Part shown: positions 42,044-50,537 of the stretch, in pieces
Position numbering within the stretch: position 1 is the stretch's first letter
How the letters are laid out: each line of letters begins with the position of its first letter
Assembly: GCF_024508335.1 (NCBI RefSeq)
Contig: NZ_CP101988.1
Coordinates: forward strand, 186,001-250,000
Reading direction: 5' to 3'
Source of the DNA: Cellulomonas chengniuliangii
GTDB lineage: Bacteria; Actinomycetota; Actinomycetes; Actinomycetales; Cellulomonadaceae
Length of the DNA: 64,000 nt
Notes under the pieces: model-generated
What the model was told of the DNA's origin: nothing
Seen by the model: the letters and a program-made list of their open reading frames with translations, nothing else
Databases searched by the model: none
Program-made: the position numbers and the translations under genes

Positions 42044-43762
42044 TCACTTCGCCTGGTCGTAGCTGTCCACGACGGCGACCTGGAGGGCGAAGTCGACGGG
42101 GGAGTCGCCGAACAGCAGGCGGCCGGCCTCGACGGCGGCGTCGCGGATGGCGGCGGCGACCTCGTCGGCCACGCGGGCCGGGGCGTGGACCATCACCTCG
42201 TCATGCAGGAAGAACACCAGGTGCGGGCGGCCGTCGATCGCTCGGAGCCGGCGGCGCAGGGACGCCATCCAGCACAGTGCCCACTCGGCGGCCGTGCCTT
42301 GGACGATGAAGTTGCGGGTGAACCGGCCCCAGTTCCTGGCCCGTTGCCGGGCGGCGCGGACGTCCTCCGGGTCGGCGCCCTCGGCTGACGCGGCGTGGAG
42401 GTCGGCGAGGCGGGCCGCGTCGGGGACCGGGGACGTGCGGCCGAGCCATGTCGACACCGGCTCGCCGCGCTCGCCCGCGCGTGCCGCCGCCTCGACCAGG
42501 CCCACGGCCCGCGGGTAGGCGCGCGTCAGGCGCGGCATGAGCACCGCGCTGGCCCCCGTGGTGGCGCCGTAGATGGCGCCGAGCATCGCGTACTTCGCCT
42601 GCTCGCGGGTCTCGACGATGCCCGCGTCGACGACCCCCTGGTACAGGTCCGCCTGACGTCCGGCGGCCGCCATCGCGTCGTCGCCCGACATCGCCGCGAG
42701 CACCCGCGGCTCGAGCTGCGCGGCGTCGGCCACGACCAGCCGCCAGCCCGGATCGGCCCGCACCGCCCCGCGGATGCTCGCCGGAAGCTGCAGGGCGCCG
42801 CCCCCGCTGGTGGCCCATCGGCCCGTCACCACACCGCCGGGCACGTAGTCGGGCCGGAACCGGCCGTCGTGCACCCACTGCTCCATCCACGCCCAGCCGT
42901 TCGCGCTCAGCAGCCGGGAGAGCTTCTTGTACGCGAGCAGCGGCTCGACCGCGGGGTGGTCGAGTCCGCGGATGTCCCACTTGCGGGTTGACTCCACGTC
43001 GAGCCCCGCGGCCCGCATCCCGCGCAGGAGGTCCGGCTGCGAGTCGAGGTTCAGCCCGGGCTGGCTCAGGGCGCTGCGAACCTCGGCGGCCAGCGCCTCC
43101 AGGTGGCTCGGGCGGCCGCTGCCAGCGGGCCGTGTGCCGAGCTCGCGGGTCAGCAGCTCGTCGTGCACGGCGACGTCCCACGGCATGCCGTCGTGGCGCA
43201 TCTCGGCGGCGATCAGGGCGCCGGTGGACTCGGCGGCGAGGAGCAGGCGGAGGCGGCCGGGATCGTCAGCGGCGGCGACGGCCGCTAGCTGGCGCTGGAG
43301 CTCGGTCAGCGGGTCGGCGTCGTCGGGGGTGTCCTCGTCGCTGGCGGCCTGGGCGGCGGGCGTCGCGGCGAGCCTGGGGTCGTCGAACAGGCTGACCTCG
43401 ACCGCCCGCGGCTCGCCAGGCGGTGGCTGGTCCCATCGCCCGGGAGCGGCCTGCGCGAGCTCCGAGCCCTGCGTGAGGACGCTGCGCCGCAGGATCGTGT
43501 GGCAGAGCCGCAGGTCATGGCACCGCTCGACGCGCACCCCGGCGGCCAGCAGCGGTGGGTACCGGCGGGCTGTGTCGTCCCACACCCAGCGCGGATGCTC
43601 GGCCTCACGGGCGGCGACGGCTGCGGGGAGGTCGGCCCTCGGGACCTCGGCGCGGGCGACCGGCTGGCCGTCGTCGGTGGCGTCCAGCAGCACGACCACG
43701 TCCCGCAGGCCAGGGTGGTCGAGCACGACGGTCAGGGGCACGGTCCATTGTCGGGCCCCCAT
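42044..43762 (-). CDS. Family-A DNA polymerase with degenerate 3'-5' exonuclease domain
   Basis: A 572-residue protein annotated in actinobacteria as bifunctional 3'-5' exonuclease/DNA polymerase. The N-terminal half (about 1-180) looks like a degenerate exonuclease domain, and there is a variable insertion (about 130-160). The polymerase palm has motif A VVADAAQLEPRVLAAMSGD, the O-helix-like RQRARNWGRFTRNFIVQGTAAEW and motif C FFLHDEVMVHAP. It lacks a 5' nuclease and is much shorter than Pol I (about 900). A specialised repair role is likely. The ATG at 43762 has only a weak ribosome-binding site. Confidence 0.85.
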   Translation of the reverse strand: MGARQWTVPLTVVLDHPGLRDVVVLLDATDDGQPVARAEVPRADLPAAVAAREAEHPRWVWDDTARRYPPLLAAGVRVERCHDLRLCHTILRRSVLTQGSELAQAAPGRWDQPPPGEPRAVEVSLFDDPRLAATPAAQAASDEDTPDDADPLTELQRQLAAVAAADDPGRLRLLLAAESTGALIAAEMRHDGMPWDVAVHDELLTRELGTRPAGSGRPSHLEALAAEVRSALSQPGLNLDSQPDLLRGMRAAGLDVESTRKWDIRGLDHPAVEPLLAYKKLSRLLSANGWAWMEQWVHDGRFRPDYVPGGVVTGRWATSGGGALQLPASIRGAVRADPGWRLVVADAAQLEPRVLAAMSGDDAMAAAGRQADLYQGVVDAGIVETREQAKYAMLGAIYGATTGASAVLMPRLTRAYPRAVGLVEAAARAGERGEPVSTWLGRTSPVPDAARLADLHAASAEGADPEDVRAARQRARNWGRFTRNFIVQGTAAEWALCWMASLRRRLRAIDGRPHLVFFLHDEVMVHAPARVADEVAAAIRDAAVEAGRLLFGDSPVDFALQVAVVDSYDQAK

Positions 43763-43804
43763 CTGACATGGCCGTCCAGGGCCCGCCTCTTCTACGGTGG
43801 AGGG

Positions 43805-44227
43805 GTGCCCCGCCGAGACGCCGAGGAGCAGCGCCTGCGCGACCTCGCCGTGCTGCGCGGGGTCCGCGATCGGATCGACCGGGAGTACGCCCAGCCGCTC
43901 AACGTCGACGCGCTGGCGCGGGACGCGCACATGTCCTCCGGGCACCTGAGCCGGGAGTTCAAACGCGCCTACGGCGAGGCGCCGTACTCGTACCTCATGA
44001 CCCGCAGGATCGAGCGGGCGATGACGCTGCTGCGGCTCGGCGAGATGAGCGTCACCGAGGTCTGCTTCGCCGTGGGCTGCTCGTCGCTCGGCACCTTCAG
44101 CACCCGGTTCACCGAGCTGGTGGGCGTGTCCCCGAGCGCCTACCGACGCGAGCACGCGCCGACGGCCGGGATCCCATCCTGCGTGGCCAAACGGGTCACC
44201 CGACCGGTCAGGAATCGAGAAGCGTAG
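43805..44227 (+). CDS. AraC-family regulator, DNA-binding domain only
   Basis: A 140-residue protein consisting essentially of the AraC double HTH (NVDALARDAHMSSGHLSREFKRAYGEAPYSYLMTRRIERAMTLL, then VTEVCFAVGCSSLGTFSTRFTELVGVSPSAYRRE), without a separate ligand domain. It lies 29 bp before a VOC-family gene on the same strand; this AraC-VOC pair is common in actinobacteria and the regulator probably controls its neighbour. The GTG at 43805 follows GGTGGAGGG. Confidence 0.9.
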   Translation: MPRRDAEEQRLRDLAVLRGVRDRIDREYAQPLNVDALARDAHMSSGHLSREFKRAYGEAPYSYLMTRRIERAMTLLRLGEMSVTEVCFAVGCSSLGTFSTRFTELVGVSPSAYRREHAPTAGIPSCVAKRVTRPVRNREA

Positions 44228-44256
44228 GCGCCTGGCCGCGACCTAGCGTCGCCGGT

Positions 44257-44664
44257 ATGGACATCTCGATTCAGCACAGCTTCCTTCCCCACACCGACCC
44301 CGAGGCCTCGCTGGCCTTCTACCGCGACGTCCTCGGCTTCGAGGTGCGCAACGACGTCGGCTACGGCGGCATGCGGTGGATCACCGTCGGGCCCGCAGGC
44401 CAACCGGACACCTCCGTGGTGCTGCACCCGCCCACAGCCGACCCCGGCATCACCGACGACGAGCAGCGGATGATCGCCGAGATGATGGCCAAGGGCACCT
44501 TCGCCACCATCGTGCTCGCGACCCCTGACCTCGACTCCACGTTCGACCGGATCCAGGCCGCCGGCGCCGAGGTCGTCCAAGAGCCGACCGATCAGCCCTA
44601 CGGCATCCGCGACTGCGCGTTCCGCGACCCCGCGGGCAACCACGTGCGCATCAACGGGGCCTGA
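44257..44664 (+). CDS. VOC family protein (glyoxalase/dioxygenase fold)
   Basis: A 135-residue VOC protein: SIQHSFLPHTDPEASLAFYRDVLGFEVRNDVGYGGMRWITVG and the closing GIRDCAFRDPAGNHVRINGA. These are typical of single-domain VOC proteins with His and Glu metal ligands partly present. Co-expressed with the AraC gene upstream. Likely detoxification or antibiotic-binding, but the substrate is unknown. Confidence 0.9.
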   Translation: MDISIQHSFLPHTDPEASLAFYRDVLGFEVRNDVGYGGMRWITVGPAGQPDTSVVLHPPTADPGITDDEQRMIAEMMAKGTFATIVLATPDLDSTFDRIQAAGAEVVQEPTDQPYGIRDCAFRDPAGNHVRINGA

Positions 44665-44703
44665 CCCGGCCGCGCAGGGGTGTCCCGCTCGGGCGGGCGC
44701 GGC

Positions 44704-45366
44704 TCAGCCCAGCGCGGGAAGCCTCAGCCGGAGGCCGCCCAGGCCGTGCGGGACAGGCGCCCGGCCGGCGCCGATCAGCGTGGCCTCCTCATCGGTCCAC
44801 GCCGCCGGCAGCGGTTCCCCGGCGATGGCCTCGATCGTCGCGCGAGCCAGCCCCAACGCGCCCGGCGGTGGCGGCTCCTGCGAGATCAGGTCCAGGTGGT
44901 GCACGGCGTGCTCGACCGCCCACACCGCCAGGTAGTCGCCCGGCGTGAACACGTGCCCCTGCCACAGCAGCGGGCTGCCCTGCACCGCGGCCACGCCCCG
45001 CAGCGTCACCGCGCCCACCTCACGCAGCTGTGCCGTGGCGTCCGACGGGCGCGCGAAGGCGGCCGTCCGGCGCTGCTGCGACATCACCTCGGGCACCGGG
45101 TCGTCGGTCGCGAACTGGGCCGCGAAGGCCGACCAGTAGCTCGCCGCGTCCACGGACGGCTCTGCGTCGACCGGCGACACCAGGCCACCGAGCATCTCCT
45201 GCCAACCGGCCAGCACGTGCACCACCACGTCCAGGCGCGACCACCCGTGGCACCTGGACCCATCGAGCAACTCGTACTCGCTCAGGCCGTCCACCGCCCG
45301 CAGGAACGCCTCGATCGACTCCGCGCACGCCGCGCGGCCAACGTCTAGCTCGACGGTGAGTGCCAT
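44704..45366 (-). CDS. Maleylpyruvate isomerase/DinB-superfamily protein (mycothiol-dependent type)
   Basis: A 220-residue four-helix-bundle protein. LLDGSRCHGWSRLDVVVHVLAGWQEM and the later AVWAVEHAVHHLDLI give the His-rich metal-binding pattern of the MDMPI/DinB superfamily. In actinobacteria members are mycothiol-dependent enzymes, but substrates of most are unknown. ATG at 45366. It converges on the VOC gene. Confidence 0.85.
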   Translation of the reverse strand: MALTVELDVGRAACAESIEAFLRAVDGLSEYELLDGSRCHGWSRLDVVVHVLAGWQEMLGGLVSPVDAEPSVDAASYWSAFAAQFATDDPVPEVMSQQRRTAAFARPSDATAQLREVGAVTLRGVAAVQGSPLLWQGHVFTPGDYLAVWAVEHAVHHLDLISQEPPPPGALGLARATIEAIAGEPLPAAWTDEEATLIGAGRAPVPHGLGGLRLRLPALG

Positions 45367-45800
45367 GCGCCGCAGCGTAGGGGGACCGACGCAGTGGCGT
45401 ATGGCACCGCCGCCCGATCCCGCGGGCACACGTCCGAGCACCCCGCATTCTACCGAACAGACGGTTCGCAGCATCCGGTCTCGCTCCGGAGGGCCTCGTC
45501 TGTTCGTGTGCCTTCGAGCTTTCTGGGCGGTGGCCGTCTGCGCTGCTCAGCCCCCCAAGCAGGGCTACCAAATCGAGTCATCGGGCCTTGGGTGGTCTCT
45601 TGCCCGTGCCGCAAGTCCTACCCCGCGAACCACGCCGTTGTCACTCCTCAGCGGTGGCCCACCGGGCTGGCTGCCGCGGGACCGTTCGTCCTCGGCCGCT
45701 GGGCGGCCTGCGGGCGGCGCTGCGTCCCTTGCCCACTGGACCCCACGGTCTGGTCAGGCGCTGGACGACCTGACTCCACGAGTTACGTTGCTATATCAAG
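45367..45800. other. Gene-free region with a 10-bp inverted repeat
   Basis: About 430 bp without a supported gene. CGAACAGACG (45454-45463) is repeated in inverted form at 45497-45506, with an imperfect CGAAC-N5-GTTCG hairpin inside it. Open frames here lack ribosome-binding sites and family resemblance. It borders the lower-GC patch of the following two reading frames and may be part of the same acquired segment. Confidence 0.6.
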
Positions 45801-46217
45801 TCAAGAGTGCACCACCGGTGCGCCCTCCTCGCCCCCCGCGGGAGTGTCGAGACTCGCCCGCCTGCCCTGTATTGCGTCGTATTGCATCCGCGCAGTGATG
45901 TCCATTCTCTCGTATGCCTCATTCATTAAACCCGTGCCCGCCAAAGAAGGGTGTCGCAGCTTACTTTCGAATTCGCGAGATCGCCTGAGTAGTCCACGCT
46001 CCGCCAAGAAGTCGCACAGCCATGCCAGGGCTCCGGCGTCGTCGTCGGCGTCTCGCTTCTGCAAATCGTCCGACGCTGAAGCGACTAGGGCATCAAACAT
46101 CGGCGTCGACGTGTAGCCGAAGTAGATCGCCGAAGCCATGTACTCGTCCGCGCGGCGAGCGCGCTCACGTCCTTGGCCATACACAAGGGTAGCGATTAAC
46201 GCCCCTGCAGTGAACAC
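45801..46217 (-). CDS. Hypothetical protein; probable C-terminal part of a frameshifted membrane protein
   Basis: A 138-residue frame beginning GTG at 46217, which would start with the second half of a membrane helix (FTAGALIATLVYG). Extending the same frame upstream gives FCCCIFLPLWPGLGVFTAGALIATLVYG, a full helix, without a stop for several more codons; this suggests it continues the preceding frame after a shift near 46270-46300. The rest is soluble, with an acidic helix (ASASDDLQKRDADDDAGALAWLCDFL). No family is recognised. Lower GC than neighbours and atypical codon use suggest transfer. Confidence 0.5.
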   Translation of the reverse strand: MFTAGALIATLVYGQGRERARRADEYMASAIYFGYTSTPMFDALVASASDDLQKRDADDDAGALAWLCDFLAERGLLRRSREFESKLRHPSLAGTGLMNEAYERMDITARMQYDAIQGRRASLDTPAGGEEGAPVVHS

Positions 46218-46774
46218 ACCCAGCCCTGGCCAGAGCGGTAAGAAGATGCAACAGCAGAAGCCGCGAAGAGCGTCGGCGGGGCGACGCCCAGGCGAAACTC
46301 GGCCTCTGCGCGCACGCGGTCGTACTGTTGGAACTGCTCAGGGGCATCCTTGCTTAGTCGCAAACTGGCCAATTCGAACTCGTCAAGCACGATTTCAGTC
46401 GGCACGAAACTCGGAAGCAGTCGCGAGATCGGCCTCAACCTCTCCTGCATCGAACTCTCGACAAAAGTCAAGGACTTCCTACTGGTCACACCGTAACCTG
46501 GCCTGCCCTTGCGCGGCAAGCGCCGTTCTAACCACTCTCCGACACCCAGAGCGAGAAGGCCGACCAAATATGCGACGAAACCCATGGCGCCAAACCTAAA
46601 GCCTTGCGGCCAGTCATCGACTAGAGCGCCTACCCTTTGAATCGGCTCCGACGTGGCAAGATATTGAACAGCGGGAGCGGCGGAAATTTGCCCGACCAGG
46701 AGCCACAGGCAACCCACGACAAAGGGGGTCCTGAAGTCGCGCAGGCCCGGCAGCACGGCAGAAAGGAAAGTCAT
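46196..46774 (-). CDS. Hypothetical membrane protein, probable N-terminal part of a split gene
   Basis: A 192-residue protein with two membrane helices (TPFVVGCLWLLVGQISAAPAVQYLA and FGAMGFVAYLVGLLALGVGEWL) followed by a soluble region (about 70-165). GGAGGAAG precedes the ATG at 46774, so it is translated. After AEAEFRLGVAPP the frame runs into APTLFAASAVASSYRSGQG and stops, while the neighbouring frame reads a natural helix, which is best explained by a 1-bp indel. Probably one original protein of about 320 residues with three or more helices. Confidence 0.6.
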   Translation of the reverse strand: MTFLSAVLPGLRDFRTPFVVGCLWLLVGQISAAPAVQYLATSEPIQRVGALVDDWPQGFRFGAMGFVAYLVGLLALGVGEWLERRLPRKGRPGYGVTSRKSLTFVESSMQERLRPISRLLPSFVPTEIVLDEFELASLRLSKDAPEQFQQYDRVRAEAEFRLGVAPPTLFAASAVASSYRSGQGWVCSLQGR

Positions 46775-46935
46775 CGGTGCTTCCTCCGGGTTGTTGACTG
46801 CTCGGATGGTCGCAGATCTTAGGCGCATCGTGCGACCGGGTGTTTCAACAACTAGCGGGCTTTGCGGCCTGTGTCGCCCCCGATAGTCCCGTCGCATGCA
46901 TCGTCGGTACGCGAAGGGCCTGGCACACTCGCGGC

Positions 46936-47958
46936 ATGATCCGGTACCCGCGCCCACTGGTCGATGGTGATGTGGTCGGTGTGGCGAGCCCGTCGGCTGG
47001 GGTCGAGGCGCAGCATCAGGCACGGCTCGCGGTGGCGCTCGACCGGGTGCGAGGGCTCGGGTTCGGGGTGCGGACGGGGCCGCTGCTGAGCGGATCGGGT
47101 GTGGCGAGTGGTTCCGCGGAGGCTCGCGCGGCTGAGCTGATGGCGTTGATGACCGATCCGCAGGTGCGGGCCGTGGTCCCGCCGTGGGGCGGTGAGATCG
47201 CGATCGACCTGCTGCACCGGTTGGACTGGGACTCGCTGGCCGCCGATCCGACGTGGCTCGTGGGGTACTCCGATATCTCGACGCTGCTGCTTCCGCTGAC
47301 CTTGCGGACGGGGGTGGCGACGCTGCACGGGCAGAACCTGATGGACACCCCGTACCGGGTGCCGGCGCCGATGGCCCCCTGGCACGAGGTGGTGCGGGCG
47401 GCGCCGGGGAGCGTGATCACGCAGGGAGCGTCAGAGGAGTACCGCTCGGCCGGGTTCGACGACTTCGCCGCTCACCCGGACGTCGACGAGTACCCGATGG
47501 ACGCGCCAGGCGGCTGGACGCGGCTCGACTCGAGCGGCGAGGTGGAGGCCGTCGGGCGGCTCATCGGCGGCTGCCTCGAGACGGTCTCGCACCTGGCCGG
47601 GACACCGTTCGGGGACGTGGACCGCTTCGTTCGCGAGCACGCGCCCGAAGGGCTGATCGTCTACCTGGAGTCGGCCGAGTCGGATGCCGCCGACGTGACC
47701 CGACGCCTGTTCGGGCTCCGGTACGCCGGCTGGTTCGCGCACGCCCGCGCGGTGCTGATCGGGCGGACGCGGGGCCGTGACCTCGCTGACTGGAGCCAGC
47801 ACGACGCGGCACGCCACGCCCTCGGCGACCTGGGCATCCCGGTGCTCGCCGACGTGGACTGCGGCCACGTGCCGCCGCACCTGTCCTTGGTGAACGGCGC
47901 CCTCGCGACCGTCACCCACACGCCCGAGCGGTCCATCCTGCGCCAGGCGCTTCGGTAG
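46936..47958 (+). CDS. LD-carboxypeptidase, S66 family (MccF-like)
   Basis: A 340-residue serine peptidase. The S66 signature is clear: the N-terminal VDGDVVGVASPS, GYSDIS carrying the nucleophile Ser, and the C-terminal DCGHVPPHLSLVNGA with the catalytic His; a Glu in YLESAES completes the triad. S66 enzymes cut murein tetrapeptides (LdcA) or inactivate microcin C-like peptide-nucleotides (MccF). The lack of a signal peptide and the general pattern fit a MccF-like immunity enzyme or cytosolic recycling. ATG at 46936 is supported by context; ribosome-binding site weak. Confidence 0.9.
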   Translation: MIRYPRPLVDGDVVGVASPSAGVEAQHQARLAVALDRVRGLGFGVRTGPLLSGSGVASGSAEARAAELMALMTDPQVRAVVPPWGGEIAIDLLHRLDWDSLAADPTWLVGYSDISTLLLPLTLRTGVATLHGQNLMDTPYRVPAPMAPWHEVVRAAPGSVITQGASEEYRSAGFDDFAAHPDVDEYPMDAPGGWTRLDSSGEVEAVGRLIGGCLETVSHLAGTPFGDVDRFVREHAPEGLIVYLESAESDAADVTRRLFGLRYAGWFAHARAVLIGRTRGRDLADWSQHDAARHALGDLGIPVLADVDCGHVPPHLSLVNGALATVTHTPERSILRQALR

Positions 47959-48040
47959 TCGTCTGGGGAGGGTGTCACGTTCGCGCACCGCGGCGGGCGT
48001 GCTCGCGCGGAGCGAGGTGGATCAGCGCTGAGCGCGGCGA

Positions 48041-48583
48041 TCACGCCGGTCGGATCGCTGAGTACAGCAGCATGTCCACCCGTCGGCCGCCGATGACCTG
48101 CCTGCTGCGCAGGAGCCCTTCGCGCTCGTAGCCGGCGTTCTCGGCGGTGCGGCTGGACGCCTCGTTCCACGGCTCGATGTAGAGCTCGACGCGATGCAGC
48201 TCGGGGACGGTCCAGGCGAACGCGGTCAGCGCGGTCAGGGCGCGCCCGGCGATGCCGCGGCCTCGTTCGGGTGGCGCGACGCCGTACCCGGCGGTGGCTC
48301 GCCCGTGCTCGATGTCGGCAAGCCACAGTCCAACCTGCCCGAGCGCGCGGTCGTCCACCGCATCCGCGATGCAGAAGGAGTACCCGGCGCCCGCGACCAG
48401 CCGATCGTGCTGGCGATCGATCCACGCCCGCGCTTGCTCAGCGGTGGCCTCACCGACCAGCGTGCTGGTCAGGGGTGTGTAGGGATCCGTCGAGAGGTCC
48501 TGGACCATCTCGACGTCCCGAGGCTCGAACGGCCGCAGGCGGACGTCACCGAAGGCCGGTGCGAGCGTCGGCAACCGCAGCAT
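48041..48583 (-). CDS. GNAT-family N-acetyltransferase (RimJ/RimL type)
   Basis: A 180-residue acetyltransferase. VRLRPFEPRDVEMV opens the fold; GYGVAPPERGRGIAGRALTALTAFAW contains the acetyl-CoA-binding R-G-x-G-x-A loop (RGRGIA); ELYIEPWNEASSRTAENAGYEREG is the RimJ/RimL hallmark. It acetylates a protein N-terminus or a small amine. The ATG at 48583 has a weak ribosome-binding site, so the start is less certain. It is followed by the DUF4143 remnant upstream in the same direction. Confidence 0.88.
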   Translation of the reverse strand: MLRLPTLAPAFGDVRLRPFEPRDVEMVQDLSTDPYTPLTSTLVGEATAEQARAWIDRQHDRLVAGAGYSFCIADAVDDRALGQVGLWLADIEHGRATAGYGVAPPERGRGIAGRALTALTAFAWTVPELHRVELYIEPWNEASSRTAENAGYEREGLLRSRQVIGGRRVDMLLYSAIRPA

Positions 48584-48623
48584 GCGGACAGTGTCGCGCA
48601 GGCGGGAGTTGCTGTCAGCGAGG

Positions 48624-48872
48624 TCACGGTCCCAGGAGTGCGGCAGGCACCACGGCGATCCCGTCGTCGCGGCGGTAGGCGGCCGAGCCGGTGGTGATGA
48701 CGACGGCATCGAGCAAGTCGTCGCCCACCTGGTTGCGGAGCCAGTGCAGATGCCTGGTGTCGTGGTCGTCGGCGACCGGCGCCAGCTTGACCTCGATGGC
48801 GAGCATCCGCCCATCGGGCCGCGTGACGATCAGGTCGACCTCGTGGTTCCCGGGTGGGTCCGCTCGTGCGGC
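48624..48872 (-). pseudogene. Remnant of a DUF4143 ATP-binding protein (C-terminal fragment)
   Basis: An open frame of 82 codons without a start, cut off upstream by an in-frame TGA at 48873-48875. It encodes HEVDLIVTRPDGRMLAIEVKL, then RHLHWLRNQVGDDLLDAVVITTG and GIAVVPAALLGP. These are the nuclease-like C-terminal end of the AAA+/DUF4143 ATP-binding proteins common in actinobacteria (normally about 400 residues). The N-terminal ATPase and middle part are missing, so the gene is decayed. Confidence 0.8.
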
Positions 48873-48892
48873 TCAAGGCCCCCGGAGGGCCG

Positions 48893-49936
48893 TCAGTCCA
48901 GCGGCCGGATCGCGGTGGCCTCGGCGGCGGCCGGCGTCTCGAACGCCAGCCGGTACGTCTCGACAACAGCCTCCTGCGCGCCGCCCAGATCGTGCTCGAG
49001 CGCGTCGCGCACCAACCGCGCGTGGGTGTCGTCGAGCTCCGGGGGCGCCGACGGGAACGGCCGCACCCGCACGTCGAGCTCGAATGCCCGGCGGATCACG
49101 GGTCCGAACCGGCACACCGCGGCAGGGCACCACACGTCGAGCGTCCCTGTCCCGTCGTCCACTGTGATGCGGGCGCCGTCGCCCGAGCCGACAAGGCTCA
49201 CCACCCGGGCCTGGATCGTGCCAGACGCCTCTGCCCCCTTCCCGGCGGCGAGCAGCAGCGTGCCGACGGTGGCTGTTGCGCCCTGGGGATAGCGGTCCTG
49301 GGCGGTGACGCCATCGGCGGCGAGCCAGTGCGGTGGCCACAGGCGCACGTCCTCGTCGAGAACCACCCTGTCGCCCAGCCCTGGCAGTGGGAGCGCCCGG
49401 GCGAGCAGCGCCTCCTGGTACTCGGGCCATCGGCCGTCCGGGTCGAACTCGTGGTGCACCCGTCCCAGCGTGCGATGCTCGCGCACCTCACCGAGCTCGA
49501 TCATGGCGGCCATCAGGTCCAGGTACGCGGCGAGGTCAGCCGCCACCAGCGTGAACGCCGAGCCGGCGAACGCCCACTCCAGGCAGGCCCCACCCGTCTG
49601 GCCGGGGGCGTCCAGCTCCACGAACAGGAAGCTGTGGCGCTCGTAGCAGACGGGGAACAGCAGCTGCGGGGTCATCCCGGGGAAGTCGTCACGGTGCGTG
49701 ACCCAGGTGTTGAGGGCGAGCTCGGGGGTGGTGGGCGTCGGGTGCGGGGCGACCGTGAGCGACGCCGGATCGACCCGCCGCCAGAACGCCACGAGCTGCT
49801 CGGGGAGTCGCAGCGGGTGGATCGTGGCGTTGACCTGGGCGATCACCGCGTCCACGGACGCGCCGGGCGGGCGGATCGGGGGGAGTCCCGCGGTCGTGTA
49901 CGCCGCCACGAGCCGGTCGATCGCCTGGTCGATCAT
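48893..49936 (-). CDS. SMI1/KNR4 (SUKH)-like protein
   Basis: A 347-residue soluble protein. The region about 20-165 (RLPEQLVAFWRRVDPASLTVAP, then CLEWAFAGSAFTLVAADLAAYLDLMAAM) resembles the SMI1/KNR4 fold, often found in bacterial toxin-immunity proteins and other binding partners. The C-terminal half (about 200-347) contains an OB-like stretch (TIQARVVSLVGSGDGARITVDDGTGTLDVWCPAAVCRF). No toxin gene lies adjacent. GAGGAGAGG precedes the ATG at 49936, so the start is well supported; an upstream extension in the same frame is Pro/Arg-rich and not credible. Confidence 0.75.
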   Translation of the reverse strand: MIDQAIDRLVAAYTTAGLPPIRPPGASVDAVIAQVNATIHPLRLPEQLVAFWRRVDPASLTVAPHPTPTTPELALNTWVTHRDDFPGMTPQLLFPVCYERHSFLFVELDAPGQTGGACLEWAFAGSAFTLVAADLAAYLDLMAAMIELGEVREHRTLGRVHHEFDPDGRWPEYQEALLARALPLPGLGDRVVLDEDVRLWPPHWLAADGVTAQDRYPQGATATVGTLLLAAGKGAEASGTIQARVVSLVGSGDGARITVDDGTGTLDVWCPAAVCRFGPVIRRAFELDVRVRPFPSAPPELDDTHARLVRDALEHDLGGAQEAVVETYRLAFETPAAAEATAIRPLD

Positions 49937-50100
49937 GCGCCTCTCCTCGGCACTGGGGGGCCGGCAGGCACCCGGGGGCGGGCCTGCGCGAACAGGATGT
50001 CGGGTGGGAGCGCGGCCAAAGAGGCTGGGCGCGAGAGTTACCCCGGTTGGCGGTGTCCAGGGCCACAGGCGAGGCCAAAACCCAGACAGGGGAAACGAGG

Positions 50101-50487
50101 GTGCGCTACACAGTGCCCAGGTATGAGGACCGGCCGACCAGGGAGTTCGATGTGGACGCTCACCGCGCCAGGGCGCGCGCCCCTCTGGCCCGCGCCTGGG
50201 TCCGAGCGCGCGTCCGCGCGGCGTCATGGAGCAGCGTGATCGCGTGGCTGCTCGGGCTCTGGGGGATCGTCGAGCTCATCCGGTGGGGCAACCGCTGGTA
50301 CATCGCCACGAGGTTCTTCGCGGACGCGACCGCCGATGCCGACTGGAGGTGGCGCTACGAGCTGCTCGACGACGCGCATGCCACGCTGGTGCGCGCACTA
50401 GTGATGCTGCTGGTGGCGGCAGCGTTCGCGGGCGTCGCCACGATGGCGCGCCGGTCGCTTCGAGGAGTCGGGCTGCCCGCCCGGTAG
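50101..50487 (+). CDS. Small membrane protein of unknown function
   Basis: A 128-residue protein with an Arg-rich cytoplasmic start (DAHRARARAPLARAWVRARVRAA) and two membrane helices (SSVIAWLLGLWGIVELI and VRALVMLLVAAAFAGVATMA) separated by an acidic loop (FFADATADADWRWRYELLDD). No family is recognised. The GTG at 50101 follows a GGGGAAACGAGG stretch; a GTG at 50113 is also possible. It converges with the RamB-like gene. Confidence 0.65.
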   Translation: MRYTVPRYEDRPTREFDVDAHRARARAPLARAWVRARVRAASWSSVIAWLLGLWGIVELIRWGNRWYIATRFFADATADADWRWRYELLDDAHATLVRALVMLLVAAAFAGVATMARRSLRGVGLPAR

Positions 50488-50537
50488 CCCTGCCAGTCCC
50501 CGCGAGGTGGCGGCGGCTCGGGCCGCGTCCACCTCGA

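Noticed and set aside
45454-45468. Possible LexA (SOS) box, CGAACAGACGGTTCG
   Set aside because: The spacer between the half-sites is 5 bp, whereas the actinobacterial LexA box requires 4; no damage-response gene follows closely.
45394-46116. A rightward reading frame of 240 codons in the gene-poor region
   Set aside because: Its second half runs antisense to the hypothetical gene at 45801-46217, no ribosome-binding site precedes it, and the first half shows no recognisable family; it looks like a GC-driven chance frame.
49995-50015. CelR-like operator (TGGGAGCG start)
   Set aside because: The second half reads CGGCC instead of CTCCCA, and it lies between unrelated genes.
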